Shown: positions 26,231-38,021 of the stretch, piece by piece
Layout of the letters: each line of letters begins with the position of its first letter
How positions within the stretch are numbered: position 1 is the first letter of the stretch
From: Epiperipatus broadwayi
Lineage: Eukaryota > Onychophora > Udeonychophora > Euonychophora > Peripatidae
Length of the DNA stretch: 64,000 nt
Assembly (NCBI GenBank): GCA_028023455.1
Contig: JAQFVV010012506.1
Coordinates: forward strand, 1,408,714 to 1,472,713
Reading direction: 5' to 3'
The notes under the pieces: model-generated
What the model saw: the letters and a program-made list of their open reading frames with translations, nothing else
What the model was told of the DNA's origin: nothing
Database searches by the model: none
Position numbers and translations under genes: made by a program

Positions 26231-27959
26231 ATTCTCATTTCTTGTTAAGCTACATCAAAATTTTGTATGTGAAGATAAAATTTAATCAATTTTCTATAGC
26301 ACAAATATTTTTTTCTCTTTTATTTATTTCATATGTTAACATCGTAATGTGGATAAATCAGAAGCTTTATTCAGACATTACCATTTCAATGACAATTGAA
26401 TGTATGATTCACCTGCTTCATGGAGTTATATAGTACTTAGTAATGAATAAAAAATAAAAAAATGTTCACATTTATTCTTGAATTTATGGTTAAATGTATA
26501 TTAAATAAAATAAAATAAAAAATATATTTTGCAATAAAAATTAGAATAAGGCTATTTATGAGTTCCACAGGTGATCTTCAGATATACAGTATTCAATTGT
26601 GAGTAACAAATAAACAATGCCTGATATTGGCTCATGAAAAGCTAAATACTGTTTCCAATACAAACATCACCATCTTTTCTATCTTCCATCACTTAAATTA
26701 GCATAGGACCCAAACAGCATGAGCTTTTCATGCCATCAATCATTTCCCTCTATTAACTGTGGCAAATAGGATAGTGTGTTTGTGTAACCACATTTCCATT
26801 CTTTAACAACATGGTATTGTATTTTTGACCCCAATTCCCTTTTTCACTTATTTTTAAACTCAAGCTCTTGAGAATTAAGAAAACAATGGTGACATTTGAA
26901 TTAGTAAGTTGGTTGTCATCAGTTATGATCTTTGTTTGAGATATTACAATCACTAATGAATCAAATTGGAATTGGATTTGAGAAAAGATTTTCAGTGACA
27001 AAGATTGTTTATTTAGACAGCTCAATTTAGGGATCACCTGCCTAACAAAGAAATGGAAAGATTCTAGAAAATGTGGTCTAAAAATGGCCTGTTTCACACA
27101 GACTGGTTAGGTTGAGTTATCTAGTGGATTATTCATTACAGGGACAGAAATAATATCAATAGTAGTGATAAAACAAGCAGTTGTAGTACTAAAGATAAGT
27201 ATTATAAATATATTTTTTTCTTAAATATAAGTATGTGGAGTATACAAACTTTACTTTTTACAAATTATTTAAGACCAAGACTACACTTGTGACTAAGGAG
27301 TTACAGGTAAATGACTATATGCTTTTGTTTTTGAAAACTAGTTCAGTCAGTGAAAGGATATTAAACTCTAATTTAAACTTTAATTTATGTATTGGTATAA
27401 ATAGTAGACTTTGGCCAAAAGTTATTATAGCAACTCTTTAATGGACATTACCTTGTTTGTCACATTGAACACTTTGTAATTCTCAATGGGTAAGTGTACC
27501 CAAAATTTTTGTAATCCTTTTACTAATAAAGGTTATTTTTGAAAGAGAAAGTTATTGGAAGTAATGATATTGATGCTGTAACTTTAATTTTTCAGTTTTT
27601 TAATTATTCAATTTTTGCACAACACATGAATTTACTCGACTATCACAATACTTTATTTAGGCTGAAAATTTACTATAAAGTAACATAAATGCATCTAGAC
27701 AAGAAAAAATAATATTTAATATATTACATTATAGTTAGAGTCAGAATATAAAAGAAATTCACATAACATGAACACTTACCAACTCAGATTGTTGAACAGA
27801 TCATAGATTAATACCTCCAAAATTAAAATAATTGCATTAAAAAATAGACATTCCAATCATAGTCACAAGAAAATTAATGTTCATTCTTTAGAAGTATCTA
27901 TTATATGCATTAAATTTAAACAACTATTAAACACTAAAGTTTCTGATTTGGGCCATTAG
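26231..27959. other. Non-coding stretch, unassigned
   Basis: The longest ORF is 114 codons on the minus strand at 26753-27097. Its serine/isoleucine/leucine-rich composition and lack of motif make it unconvincing, although the stretch is less AT-rich than average. Nothing else is seen. Confidence 0.45.
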
Positions 27960-28650
27960 AATTGTCATGTTACTGGTATACAGAATTCTCTTAAAGAGTC
28001 TGTTAAGGACAGCAATCTTATTAACAGTGATATTATTAAAAGGAAACAAATTTTTTTCACCTCGGTAGAATAATCAATTAAATGTGGAACTTCATAATAA
28101 ATATGGAGATTAAAAGGCAGAATGTCAATAATGGATAAGAATCTTAAAATTGATTGGTGGAATATGCAGATGAAAAATTTGAGGCATTTGAAATGAAAAT
28201 TGATGTCAAACAAGAATGCATACTTGTTCCAACATTCAATTTTTATGACAATGGTCTTTGTAACTGTTTATAAACGGCTTAACGAAACAGAAAACAAGAT
28301 GTGATACAGGTTTGGTAATGGAATTTTTAATTTTAAAAAATTACAAATGAAAAAAAAAAGTCTTCGTAAATTAGATTATGTTGAAGATTGTACTATTTTT
28401 GCCAATTCAAAAGACAATTTATAGAAATATATTAAGATTTTGGATTAGCAATTAATGTTCAAAAACTCAAGTTCTTGATAAGCTAGTAATGAAAAAAAAA
28501 TTCTTAACAACTTTTCAGCTTGTATAGTAATCAACTTGACAAATGCAAAGCAAAGTAGAAAGATGAACTTAAATGTTGAGGTGCAGCACAAATTCCAAAA
28601 TGCCGCAGTAGCTTTTAACAAATTAATAGAAAAAATCTAATCAATAAATG
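27960..28650 (+). pseudogene. RTE-type LINE fragment (reverse transcriptase palm)
   Basis: FEAFEMKIDVKQECILVPTF at 28184-28240 matches the GVKQGCVLAPTLF motif of the RT. About 130 bp further on, DYVEDCTIFANSKDNL (28375-28422) occupies the place of the YADD catalytic box, with the first aspartate replaced. Stops occur throughout. The order and spacing fit an RTE/BovB-like LINE, and the copy lacks both ends. Confidence 0.65.
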
Positions 28651-31600
28651 TTTATTTATGTTTTTATATTTGATTACTACTTCATAAAAATTTTGTATTG
28701 TGATGAAGTTAAGCATATATTTTAAAAAGTTTTATATTGTTATTAAAAAATAAATTCAATATGCAAAAGTATATATTCTATTTCAACTTGCAATGAAAAT
28801 GAGAATGCCATAAGTTCTCAAAAGCACTAAGCCATATTTAATTTATAGAAATAACAAGTTTTTCTATAGTTGCATATAAGCACAATTATTTAATTTATTA
28901 AAATAGTTATTATTTAATTATTTACATTTTCAACAGTATTAGATCTTCTTTAAAAACATGGGGAAATTTATAGTGAGAGAGTAAGCAATGCATTGTTGAA
29001 TTACTGCATGCTTGCATTAATTTCAGAAATACTGTAAAATCAAAAGTACCAGATGAGCATTGCACATTAGTTCTTTATGCATTTCTGTTAAAAATTACTA
29101 GTTATACATTTAACCTGTGTTGAGTGTGAGTCCATGAATCCTTTTGCTTTAATCTGACTTGATAATTAAATTTTTTTTATGAAAAGCTGATCAAAACAAA
29201 AGTTTTAAAATCACTTCCTTGGCACACAATCAATAATAAAGATGCTATAAAAGCTGTGCATGAACTGAATAAAAATTATAAAGTTTTAATGAAAATTGTA
29301 TTTTTTTATGCATTGAAGATTGAATATAATAGCTTTTAATAAAATTAAAAAAACTGATTCAAGTTAAATATATCAAAACAACACACATTAAATTTTCATA
29401 ATGTTCAAACAAAATACATGAAGTTTAAAAAAACTTCAAATAAATGATATAAAGAATAATATGGTAAAAATGTTTGATTATTTGCTCATAGTTTTAATAA
29501 ATCAAAAAAATGTACAATAATTTTAAGCATAGACTTAAATAAGTTTTACAAAACTTTTTAATCATATGTACAAATGTTCTGAACATGATTATAGCATAAA
29601 ATCAAATAATTATTAATCACAAAAATTCCAAAATACTCTTATTACATAACATTCTGGATAAGTTATGAAGAAAAACAAAAATTAGTAATTAGTAACAGAA
29701 ATAAATATCAAAACTATTTAGATATTAAAAATCAATCAAGCTTTGTAATAAAGTATAAACTTGCACATGCCACTTATTAACGACTAAAGTAACAAGCATA
29801 TGGCTTCAACTCAGAAAACAGAACTTCAGCTATACTAATTATTAACTGTTTAACAGATGCATTTGTGGTAAAATGTCAATAATACAATATCTTTGATTTC
29901 AGAAGCTTGCCAGATTAATGCTTTTATTGAATTAATCCTCACATTAATTATCTCATAAATTTTTAAAGAACCATAAATTGTTGTAAAATTTAACAAATAT
30001 GAAATATAAATAGCAATTATATCTAAAGCATATTCATTTATGATTTCCTCTGTATACTACATTAAAAATTCATTTTTATATCTTTAAAAATGGAAATTAA
30101 TAAAGTCCATTATATTATTGTTTTATATAAATTATAACAAATACTAAAAAATCATATGCAACAGTTATATAATTATTATATCTTTATATAGCTGTTATAT
30201 ATGATTTTTATTGTTTATTATAATTTTTATATCTGTAAAATATTTTTATAATAAAAACAATATTGATTAATTGTTTTATTTAGTTTTCTTGCAATAAAAT
30301 TGCTGCCAGCTTATTAATATTTAGTAATCTTTTTCATTTACATATGCTATTCAAGATGATCAGAAAAAATATATTCTAAAAAGTTAATAATTAAATTGTA
30401 TATAATTTTTTTTTTTCTAATTTCAGATTTATTTTGTAGAGAAAAAAATGTGGAACTTTTCTCTCTTGTGTTAAAGATTTGCAGAGGTCCCTACTGCCAT
30501 TTTTCAGGCGCATAATCTTATGGTTATAGCCCTAATGTATATTACTTATAGTTCAAAGTGACAAACTAAGACGAGCAAAAAAAAATATTATTCATATCAA
30601 TAAAGCCATATAATTTAGTTATTACACTGTTCATTTTTTTAATTTTTATTTTTATAATTTAATTTTATTAATTTATTCAAAATTAAAGCAAAAAAAAAAA
30701 AGCTAAATATACACCTTAATTCGTGCTACAATAATAGCCAATTATGGGAATCTGAAATGTCTGTCATCTTAAAATTTTATCTATATGTGTAATGAACAAT
30801 CAGTTCCTGCTTTATTGACGCACAACCTGTCATACATCAAAAAAAAAAAACAAAAAAAAAAATTCATTCTTGTACAATGTAATATAAAATAAAATAAATA
30901 AGATAAAAGCAATTAAAAAATATATAAATTACAATTATAAAAATGAAGAGAGTGAATTATGCAAACACTACATAAAGTTATAACTTAAAATACAATTGCG
31001 ATTTAGTGGACGATTATTTAAATGAAATAAAATCTTTAAATCACTGATTGCTCCTAACATATGAGAGAAATAATAATCATCAAAGAAAAAAGATGATTAA
31101 ATTATATAACTGTGATGAGAAAATGTTTTGCATTAACTTACATCATTTAATTATTGGTGATACCAAATATGACTTTAAGAAAATTATCAAAATAAGAAAA
31201 AGATAGACTTCTTTCAGATATATAACAGAAAATCATGTTAATAGTTTAAAAATAAAAACAAAAATTCTCCAAAATTAAGATTTGTTATACATATCAAAAA
31301 GTTGTAGCAAAGTCTACATCAGATATGAATAAATTTGATAGTCAATTTCAATAACCAAAGTGATAATTATACTCGAAAAATGAAATCCTGGATTTGCAAG
31401 TTTTTGTGGCAAAAGGAATTTATTCAAAGGTTATTAATAAAGAAATGTTTTATAATTATGATTAAAAAGAAATAAGTGCTGCTGAGAGGCTGGCAAGTGA
31501 ATGGATCAAATATACGTATGTTAGAGAAGATTTCATTCTTAGTTTCTGATTTTTCTTTATACTTAAAAAAAAAACCCAATAACATAATTAAAAATGAACA

Positions 31601-31979
31601 TCAAGAACAACAATTCACAACATAAATTAGTTATAAAAACATTCCTAAAGACTGGAACATTGCTACATTAATCTTGATATTTTAAAAAATAAATAAAAAA
31701 ATTTCAAATTTTATATAAAAAGAAAAGATTATAAAAATTAAGGAAAACAAATTACACAGATAATAAATGATTAAAAAAGTTAAAATACAAAAATATGTGT
31801 TGAGGAACGTTATTAAATAAAAAATATTTAAATAATTATTTTGTGAAATCTATTTATTGTTTAGAAGAACATATTCGATACAACAAATGATTAATTGTTA
31901 TCCATAATTTGAAGAAAACAATTTTACTTACATAAATTTTTATATGCAGCAATATACAAAAGTTATAGTGTACTTGCAT
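28651..31979. other. AT-rich non-coding stretch
   Basis: Apart from the short dispersed repeat at 30472-30548 there is no recognisable element or gene. Long A/T runs, near-palindromic ATATA stretches around 30120-30260 and an A-run cluster at 30838-30870 dominate. Confidence 0.55.
30472..30548 (+). repeat. Short dispersed repeat E, copy 1
   Basis: The block TTAAAGATTTGCAGAGGTCC then CTACTGCCATTTTTCAGGCGCAT then GGTTATAGCCCTAATGTATATTA recurs at 37570-37650 in the same orientation with about one difference in eight. It is followed by A/T-rich DNA in both places. It could be a SINE fragment or a transposon end; no tRNA-like boxes are obvious. Confidence 0.8.
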
Positions 31980-33340
31980 CAACTTTTAGTTTGTTGCTGC
32001 CGCTATTATTATTGCTAGTAATACAAGTCTAAATATTATTAATTTAAGCATATGATAAAGAAATTAGAAAATTTTGTGATCAGATGCAATCACAAACTGA
32101 TGAAACTTATACAAGATATATTTATCATGATTCATGACTAGATGCCAAACAAAGATTTGTTAATATAAAAAATGCTGTTGGAATATATAAACTTGAAAGC
32201 AAAACTATAGTAATATATTTTACAAGCAAATTATTCACATTAATATTACCCAATAAAATCTATATACATCAGACATATTATCTTCTTGGTATCTAATAGT
32301 GAACATGTTTCATTTTGATGGGAGAAAAAAAGGTGGCCAAAAGCAGATTGCGCAGCAGATCACAAATTTCTTATATCCAATAATGTAGTTATAACCTATG
32401 GCTTTAATGAATAACGTCAAAAATCAATGTAAGGTTTTGGAAACAACTGATGATGAATCAAATGAACAGCAATAAAAGAGAAAAAAAGAGAAAAATTGGA
32501 TTAAAACAAAACAATCAGAAAAATCAAAATGGATGTCTGAAAATACAGTGTCGATTATAAAAAAAAAAAAAAGTCAAAATTAAAATAAACATCATTTAAA
32601 GAAATAGAATATAAAATTCCAAAGAGCAGCTAATAAAAACAATAAATATTATTACAACATCTATAAAAGCAGTGACTATGAAACAAGTTTGGAAAAATAG
32701 CAGTCATCTCTTAAAAAAATTTCATGAAATCTTTTTGATATTATGAATTACTTGAGTTCTGACTACATATGAATTATAACTGAAATGACAAAAATTAACA
32801 GAAAAAGAAAAAATATATAAAATATTATCTCATTAAGACACTTTTGATGAAGTCTGATTAATTTTGTAATTCTTTTCAGAAGTAAAACTGCTGAAAATGA
32901 TAATACTGTATTAGAAATTTTGCAGAAAAATAAAAAAGAAACAATAAAATACTGTCATAACAATGACAATTAATATGAAAAACTATACAATGACCTAAAG
33001 ATTAGAAGAAATCAATTCATATTCCTTTATAAAAAAAAAGAATGTTGACAACATGCAAATGATCAATTTCTTTATTGCAAATAGGTAAAACTATAAAAAT
33101 AACCAAATAGCTCAAATTGCAGCCTTACACTAACTGAAAGGGCCAGACATATAAGCTGGTAAATTTCGGAACTAAAGATATTAAAATATGAGATATTACT
33201 GAAAAAAAAAAAATATGCTTTATAGGTCAAGTTAAATATTCTTAAAAAATGGGTACAGTATAGTATAGCACTATTCCTACAAAGAATCTCTTTATGTGAC
33301 TAGAAATTACAGTTAAAACAGCTATAGTAAAAAATATTGA
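31980..33340 (+). pseudogene. RTE-type LINE fragment (endonuclease end and start of RT)
   Basis: In one frame, 32338-32385 reads KADCAADHKFLIS, matching the conserved ADC-SDH motif that closes the AP endonuclease. At about 32517-32570 the sequence reads SKWMSENTVSIIKKK, matching the W-M-E-T-L stretch that links endonuclease and RT in RTE/BovB-like elements. The flanks are heavily mutated. It belongs to the same broad group as the fragments at 28 kb and 41-43 kb. No poly-A or target duplication could be defined. Confidence 0.65.
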
Positions 33341-33404
33341 TTCACATTGGCAAGAGTAAAAAAGAGTTTCATATTGTTTATATACACTATTTAACTTTCA
33401 TACT

Positions 33405-33445
33405 GAAGCAGTCGGATTTAAGTTCGATCCTAGCTTCATGATCTT
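33405..33445 (+). other. tRNA-like B box motif
   Basis: GTTCGATCC within TTTAAGTTCGATCCTAGC resembles the internal B box of RNA polymerase III promoters. I could not find a matching A box at the right distance or a cloverleaf. It may be a trace of a tRNA-derived SINE. Confidence 0.25.
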
Positions 33446-33610
33446 TCATATGTAGCCAACTTCAAACCCTTGTACTAACCTAAAATTTCCGATGCAATGG
33501 GGCTTTATACGTTCAGTCCACGCTAGTTTCCTTAAAGAAAAACTATTATAAATGTGTGTTAAAATTAATTCATTTGAGATTTAAACTAATCATTTCTATT
33601 AATAAATTCA

Positions 33611-35330
33611 TGTTAGAATTATTCATGAATTTATATATATTATAAATGCGTGGATTGTGCGTATATACTTGTAAATATTAAATATATATAAATTGTTCGA
33701 AAGTTTCATTGCGTCGGGAATACTTGTTTTTTTTTACTTTTAAATAATTTGTAAAGTTTCGTTGATTAAAAGCCACATTCCTTCGATAAGCTTTAAAATT
33801 CTTAAAAACAATAGTAAAGTTTTATTAATTAAAAAAGATAAGGATTCATTTTTCTAATTAAATTATTTTCAAATCTTAAGAATTCATTTTCAATTAGAGA
33901 AGGAATTCAAGCTAAGAGTTTGAAAGCCTTATCGAAGGAATGTATCTAAAAAACAACTAGATTAGGAAAGAAGCCAGCCGAAGGCACAGATACAGATAAG
34001 AGCCCAGGAACCAAGCGCATATTCCTCATTAAGAGAAGCTATATATATTCATTAGAGAAGAGCGTTAAATATGAAGAAAATGGTTTCACCTGGTGGGGCT
34101 AACTTGAGGCTGACACGTCCGAGCCCCTGAAAACTTCAATGGGCTGTAAATAAAAATTCATAACCACTAGCCGAAACCTTAGAGAAATCCATCAAAAGCT
34201 ATTCACATATTTTCAAAGCGTTTCATCCAACACTCTGCCCTGTGGAACCGCCAACCGAAAGAACTTCCTTGAACCGGCCGTCTACTTGTTAAAACCTTCC
34301 CAATGTCTTTGTTAATGTATTTTAAATTATGAGTAATTCTCTATCTATCTCTGCTTTAAATTTAATGCTTCCCTTCGTATTTAACCCTTTTTTGCTGATG
34401 TTATTATTAATTTTTTTTTATTATTGCCATATTCACTCGTATTCCTCTTGCTTGGTGTAAATAAATATTTATTTATAATTCTCCCCTGACTAATTTGATA
34501 CGTTCTATTAATTTGAGTGAAGATTTCCAATTTCTTTTTTATGGCTAATACACATATCTTCCCCTCCCCTTCTTAATTTCTTTATTCCTAATATTTGTTT
34601 GCAAAACGAAAAGGTAAGAATGATTCAAATTTTATACTTTCTAGTAATTTCGGAGGGGTTCATAATAATTCTAATGCAAATTTGTACCGTTGCTTATTTA
34701 CTGCCACCGAGCCCTTATAAATGGGTTTTATTATTTAAACGGATACCACCTTTTCCGCGCCCTGTTCGCGCCGGTGTTTAATTATCGGAGAAGCACTTCC
34801 TTGCCTTTATATTTGGAACACCGCGCCGACCCGTTTCCGGCGCCGGCTGTCAAACTTCCAAACCGCTTTTCAAATTTATTTTAGCCTACCTTTTTTGTAC
34901 GCCGCCTAACGGGGTTGATTTTATTAAAGTTGAACAAATTCATTTTATTAATTAGAGTTTCTATTAAATATTAGTTGCCCAAAACGCTCTTTGGAAGTTT
35001 GCAATGGAAAAAAACCTTCCTTTGAACAGAAATTCGCAGCCAAACCTTCCCTTATTTTCTTGTCGGGGCGACTTATCATATATATTGCTAATGTATTGGC
35101 ATAAATAAGGTTGCCTTCTTGTTGAAATTAATCGTTAAAGCTGAGGAACTATATAACACAACTAAAGTTGAACAAAATTATAATTATTATTAAACTTTTA
35201 TTAACCTTTGGTTTTTTAACTTCTTCTTTCAATTATTTTAATTTGCTCCTGTCTGTATTGGCACCCAACATGGTTGACAAAGTTGTTAGTTCGTTTTATT
35301 ATCTTTTTAGGTTAGATCGGGGCCTAACAA
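33611..35330 (+). other. CpG-rich island, possible solo LTR with leader
   Basis: This is the only CpG-rich stretch of the window, most strongly at 34740-34920 (CGCGCC, GGCGCCGG and similar). It begins with TGTTAG at 33611, and GGCCTAACA ends at 35329, so TG/CA ends of an LTR of about 1.7 kb are possible. TTGGCGTCCTTGGCGTC follows at once and could be a primer binding site. Inside, TTGGCACCCAACATGG at 35259 is a second primer-site-like motif. Clusters of AAACCTTCC repeat through the block. An inverted repeat at 33773-33803 and 33917-33945 lies at the left. No gag or pol follows. A CpG-island promoter is the main alternative. Confidence 0.35.
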
Positions 35331-36108
35331 CGTTGGCGTCCTTGGCGTCGCTTGCGGGTTAGGGGTTGAATTGGTTGGTGAGGTTTTTCAAAAAATGTGT
35401 AATAACACATTAAGCTGAAACAAATCTTAATGCAGAATTGGTAAAGAAATATCAATAATCTGAGAAATTTTGATGAAAGTATACTCTAAAAATAGAGATT
35501 TGAAAACTGATATTATGAACATTATAAAATAAATGAAGCTATATAATTAGGGTTAATATAAAGATGGCAAAGATTATAATGACACAGATAGCAGCTAACT
35601 TTAAAATTAATGATGAATATACAAAAATAATTAACAATTATATCATTAAATGCAACAAAGGCTCCAACAACAAAAGACTTTACAGTTTAATATTGATCAA
35701 TTACACTAAAAAGTCTGGAATAAATTTTTACATAAAATCATAAATTTTAAAAATAAGGACTAGCATTGTTGAAGTTAAGGATATAAAAGTTAGGCACTGG
35801 GGAAAATATTACTGATGCTTTTGAAAAGTGATACTGGCAAAGTCTTTTAAGATCACTTTTCACATTAAAGAAAATAAACAATTGGAAACTCAAATACTTA
35901 TTTGAAATACAAATTTACAGATTAAAGTGCCTTATTTTGGTTATTTTACAAAATGATATAATTAAGTGTTAATTTTAAAAAAAGTTTGATAGTAAAAGAA
36001 AATTTCACAATCACTTAACAAATGTACTAATGAAAAACCTGAAAAACCAAACAGATATTGGATCATTCTGAGAACATCAAGACCTAATAAAAAAAGAAAG
36101 ATTTGATA
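35331..36108. other. AT-rich non-coding stretch
   Basis: Right of the island the base composition drops back to background. No gag-like reading frame or other gene is seen. Confidence 0.55.
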
Positions 36109-36203
36109 TACACCGGGTCTCGTTTTATGCGGATTTATATAATGCGATTTTGAAGTTATGTGATTCATGTTTCTTCTTAATATCTTTATATACGGTTTTC
36201 TTT

Positions 36204-36330
36204 TATGCGATAAAAATTATTAGATCAGAAGTCGAACTCTGATAATGTGCTATTACTTTAAATATTATAAATTTCGTGCACTCAGAGTGATAGCGCATTA
36301 TCGGAGTTCAACTTCCATCTAATAATTTCA
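36204..36330. repeat. Hairpin inside the DNA transposon
   Basis: ATTATTAGATCAGAAGTCGAACTCTG...GTGCTAT at 36207-36253 pairs with ATAGCGCATTATCGGAGTTCAACTTCCATCTAATAAT at 36290-36326. The arms are about 40 bp with few mismatches around a short AT-rich loop. Confidence 0.8.
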
Positions 36331-36602
36331 ATATTTTCAATGCTTTATAATAGTACTGTAATAGATTTTATGCAATAAAGAAGTTCAGAATTTACTTAAA
36401 ATCAGGATTTCCCCATTTTATATACACACATTAAATTTTACAAGACTATAATGTAAGTCTGTTCAAACGCTATAGATGAAAAACACTATGTATGTTGTTA
36501 TTTTTGCATTTTAAATCACGTTCTATTTTTGCTTTTTATAAAAAGAGTATGTAATCAATTAATCATTTAGTGTCCGCAAGTTTATTTTTAAAAGGTGAGT
36601 AA

Positions 36603-36808
36603 CAGCAGTGGGCACAATTAAATTTGACAATTAATATCTGATTTTTAATTGTAATTAACAATTTAAAAATTACGTAACGTGATCTGAAATTAAGGTGATG
36701 TGAAACGATGAAATTTGATTTTAAAGGAATTGAAAATTACAAAATTAAAGTCAAAAATACAAATTTAATTTTTAATTGTTAGTTTTAATTAAATTTTGCC
36801 CAACAGTG
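36603..36808. mobile_element. hAT-like MITE nested in the DNA transposon
   Basis: Inverted ends CAGCAGTGGGCACAATTAA and, reverse-complemented, CACTGTTGGGCAAAATTTAA enclose 206 bp. They are flanked by GTGAGTAA (36595-36602) and GTGAGTCA (36809-36816), an 8-bp duplication with one difference, as left by hAT transposases. No coding sequence. The nesting shows the outer element is older. Confidence 0.65.
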
Positions 36809-37014
36809 GTGAGTCAATGTCTTTTTATTATCGTCTTAAATTCTTATTTTTATTTTAAATTTTAGTTTACTCTAACGGAGAAAAAAAAAACACCCAAGAA
36901 AATGAATTTCTTTGTAAACAAAATTGCTTAGCGAAATGGGAAGGATCAACAGTAATTGGAAATCGTTTTAGTTGCATTTCCTCTTGACTTCATTTGAGGA
37001 GAAGCTACAGTACC

Positions 37015-37075
37015 TCACATCACATCACATCACATCATGATGAAATACCTCACATCACATCACATCATGATGAAT
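37015..37075 (+). repeat. CACAT/CATCA short tandem array
   Basis: TACCTCACATCACATCACATCACATCATGATGAAA is followed by a second copy, TACCTCACATCACATCACATCATGATGAA. It is a 5-bp microsatellite inside a duplication of about 31 bp. Confidence 0.9.
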
Positions 37076-37569
37076 CTGATGTCTCAAATAGCGATAATAA
37101 TTAAAATACCGTACATGTAAAAAAATTGTAAATTATGCATAAAAATATATTATTTTGAATAAAATTAAATACTGTAGTTAATAAAAAAAGTAAAAAAAGT
37201 TTGTCTTGTATCAATTTTTTTCAAATTTGAAATTTTTTATTAGTCATATTTTATTTTATTTTTTTTTATGCAAATTTTAAAGTAATTATATGTTGTTGCT
37301 TTGCTTTTATGCGATTTTTGGAAAATTACAGTACGTATCCCCCATTTTTCAAGATAAGTTAAGTCTATTTTTGTGTGATTTCTTTTGTGCGCATTTTCTG
37401 AGGAACCTATCTACCGGATAAAATGAGACCCAGATGTACTTTATACATAGTGGATAAAATATTCTAATAGATTGTAGTATATCAAGGAAAATTATCATAA
37501 TGAAAAAAAACTTTCACAAAATGCAGTTTTGAAAAAATATACACCGCTCTTATCTTTTAAGTAAATCTT

Positions 37570-37650
37570 GTGTTAAGATTTGTAGAGATCCCTACTGTCA
37601 TTTTTCAAGCGCATGGTCTTAAGGTTATAGCCTTAATATATATTATATAT
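37570..37650 (+). repeat. Short dispersed repeat E, copy 2
   Basis: This is the partner of 30472-30548. The shared core GATCCCTACTG-CATTTTTCA-GCGCAT and GGTTATAGCC stands out from the AT-rich surroundings in both copies. Confidence 0.8.
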
Positions 37651-37754
37651 CAGATATAAAACAACTCATCCTTTCCAGTTTTAATTTGTGAAAGTAATAT
37701 TATTGTATTTGCAAGAAAGTAATTCAAAATAACATATTACTGCATTCCAACAAA

Positions 37755-38021
37755 ATGGAGATACTATATGAATATCACACAATAATGAATATTCCAATGG
37801 TTAACTATTCAGGCCATATAATGTTTAAGCAGCAGAAGTTACATGCTAAGCGTCAATTTAAGTACCTCAAGTTCCAGAGCTCCTCATTCTATCACTGCAC
37901 TAAACAAAATGAGATACTAAATAAAATCCATGAATGCCTAATAGAAATGTATGATAACACCATAAAAACAAAAATAGTAGTGAATTTTTCATGTGCTAAA
38001 AGTAATAAGTACAGTGAATAA
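37755..38021 (+). CDS. Unrecognised ORF of 88 codons, doubtful
   Basis: The translation starts MEILYEYHTIMNIPMVNY and has a balanced composition, with histidines, cysteines and charged residues. The local base composition (37790-37910) is less AT-rich than the flanks. No domain, signal peptide or membrane segment is visible. It may be an exon, a decayed transposon frame or chance. No splice signals are convincing at its edges. Confidence 0.2.
   Translation: MEILYEYHTIMNIPMVNYSGHIMFKQQKLHAKRQFKYLKFQSSSFYHCTKQNEILNKIHECLIEMYDNTIKTKIVVNFSCAKSNKYSE

Larger units (their letters stand above)
36111..37436. mobile_element. Non-autonomous TA-flanked DNA transposon (Tc1/mariner-pogo type)
   Basis: The left end is CACCGGGTCTCGTTTTATGC. 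The right end, reverse-complemented, is CATCTGGGTCTCATTTTATC. Both are preceded by TA (36109-36110 and 37437-37438), the usual target duplication of the Tc1/mariner superfamily. Near each end ATGCG-type motifs repeat. The interior has no transposase ORF. It contains a strong hairpin (36204-36330), an inserted MITE (36603-36808) and a short CACAT/CATCA array (37015-37075). Assignment to the pogo/Tigger branch is a guess from the end sequence. Confidence 0.7.

Noticed and set aside
26753-27097. A 114-codon minus-strand ORF
   Set aside because: It is dominated by S, I, L, F and K, has no domain or signal, and no splice sites or promoter support it. Length alone is not enough.
37015-37075. CRISPR-like array
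   Set aside because: The repeats are a 5-bp microsatellite without unique spacers, and the genome is eukaryotic.
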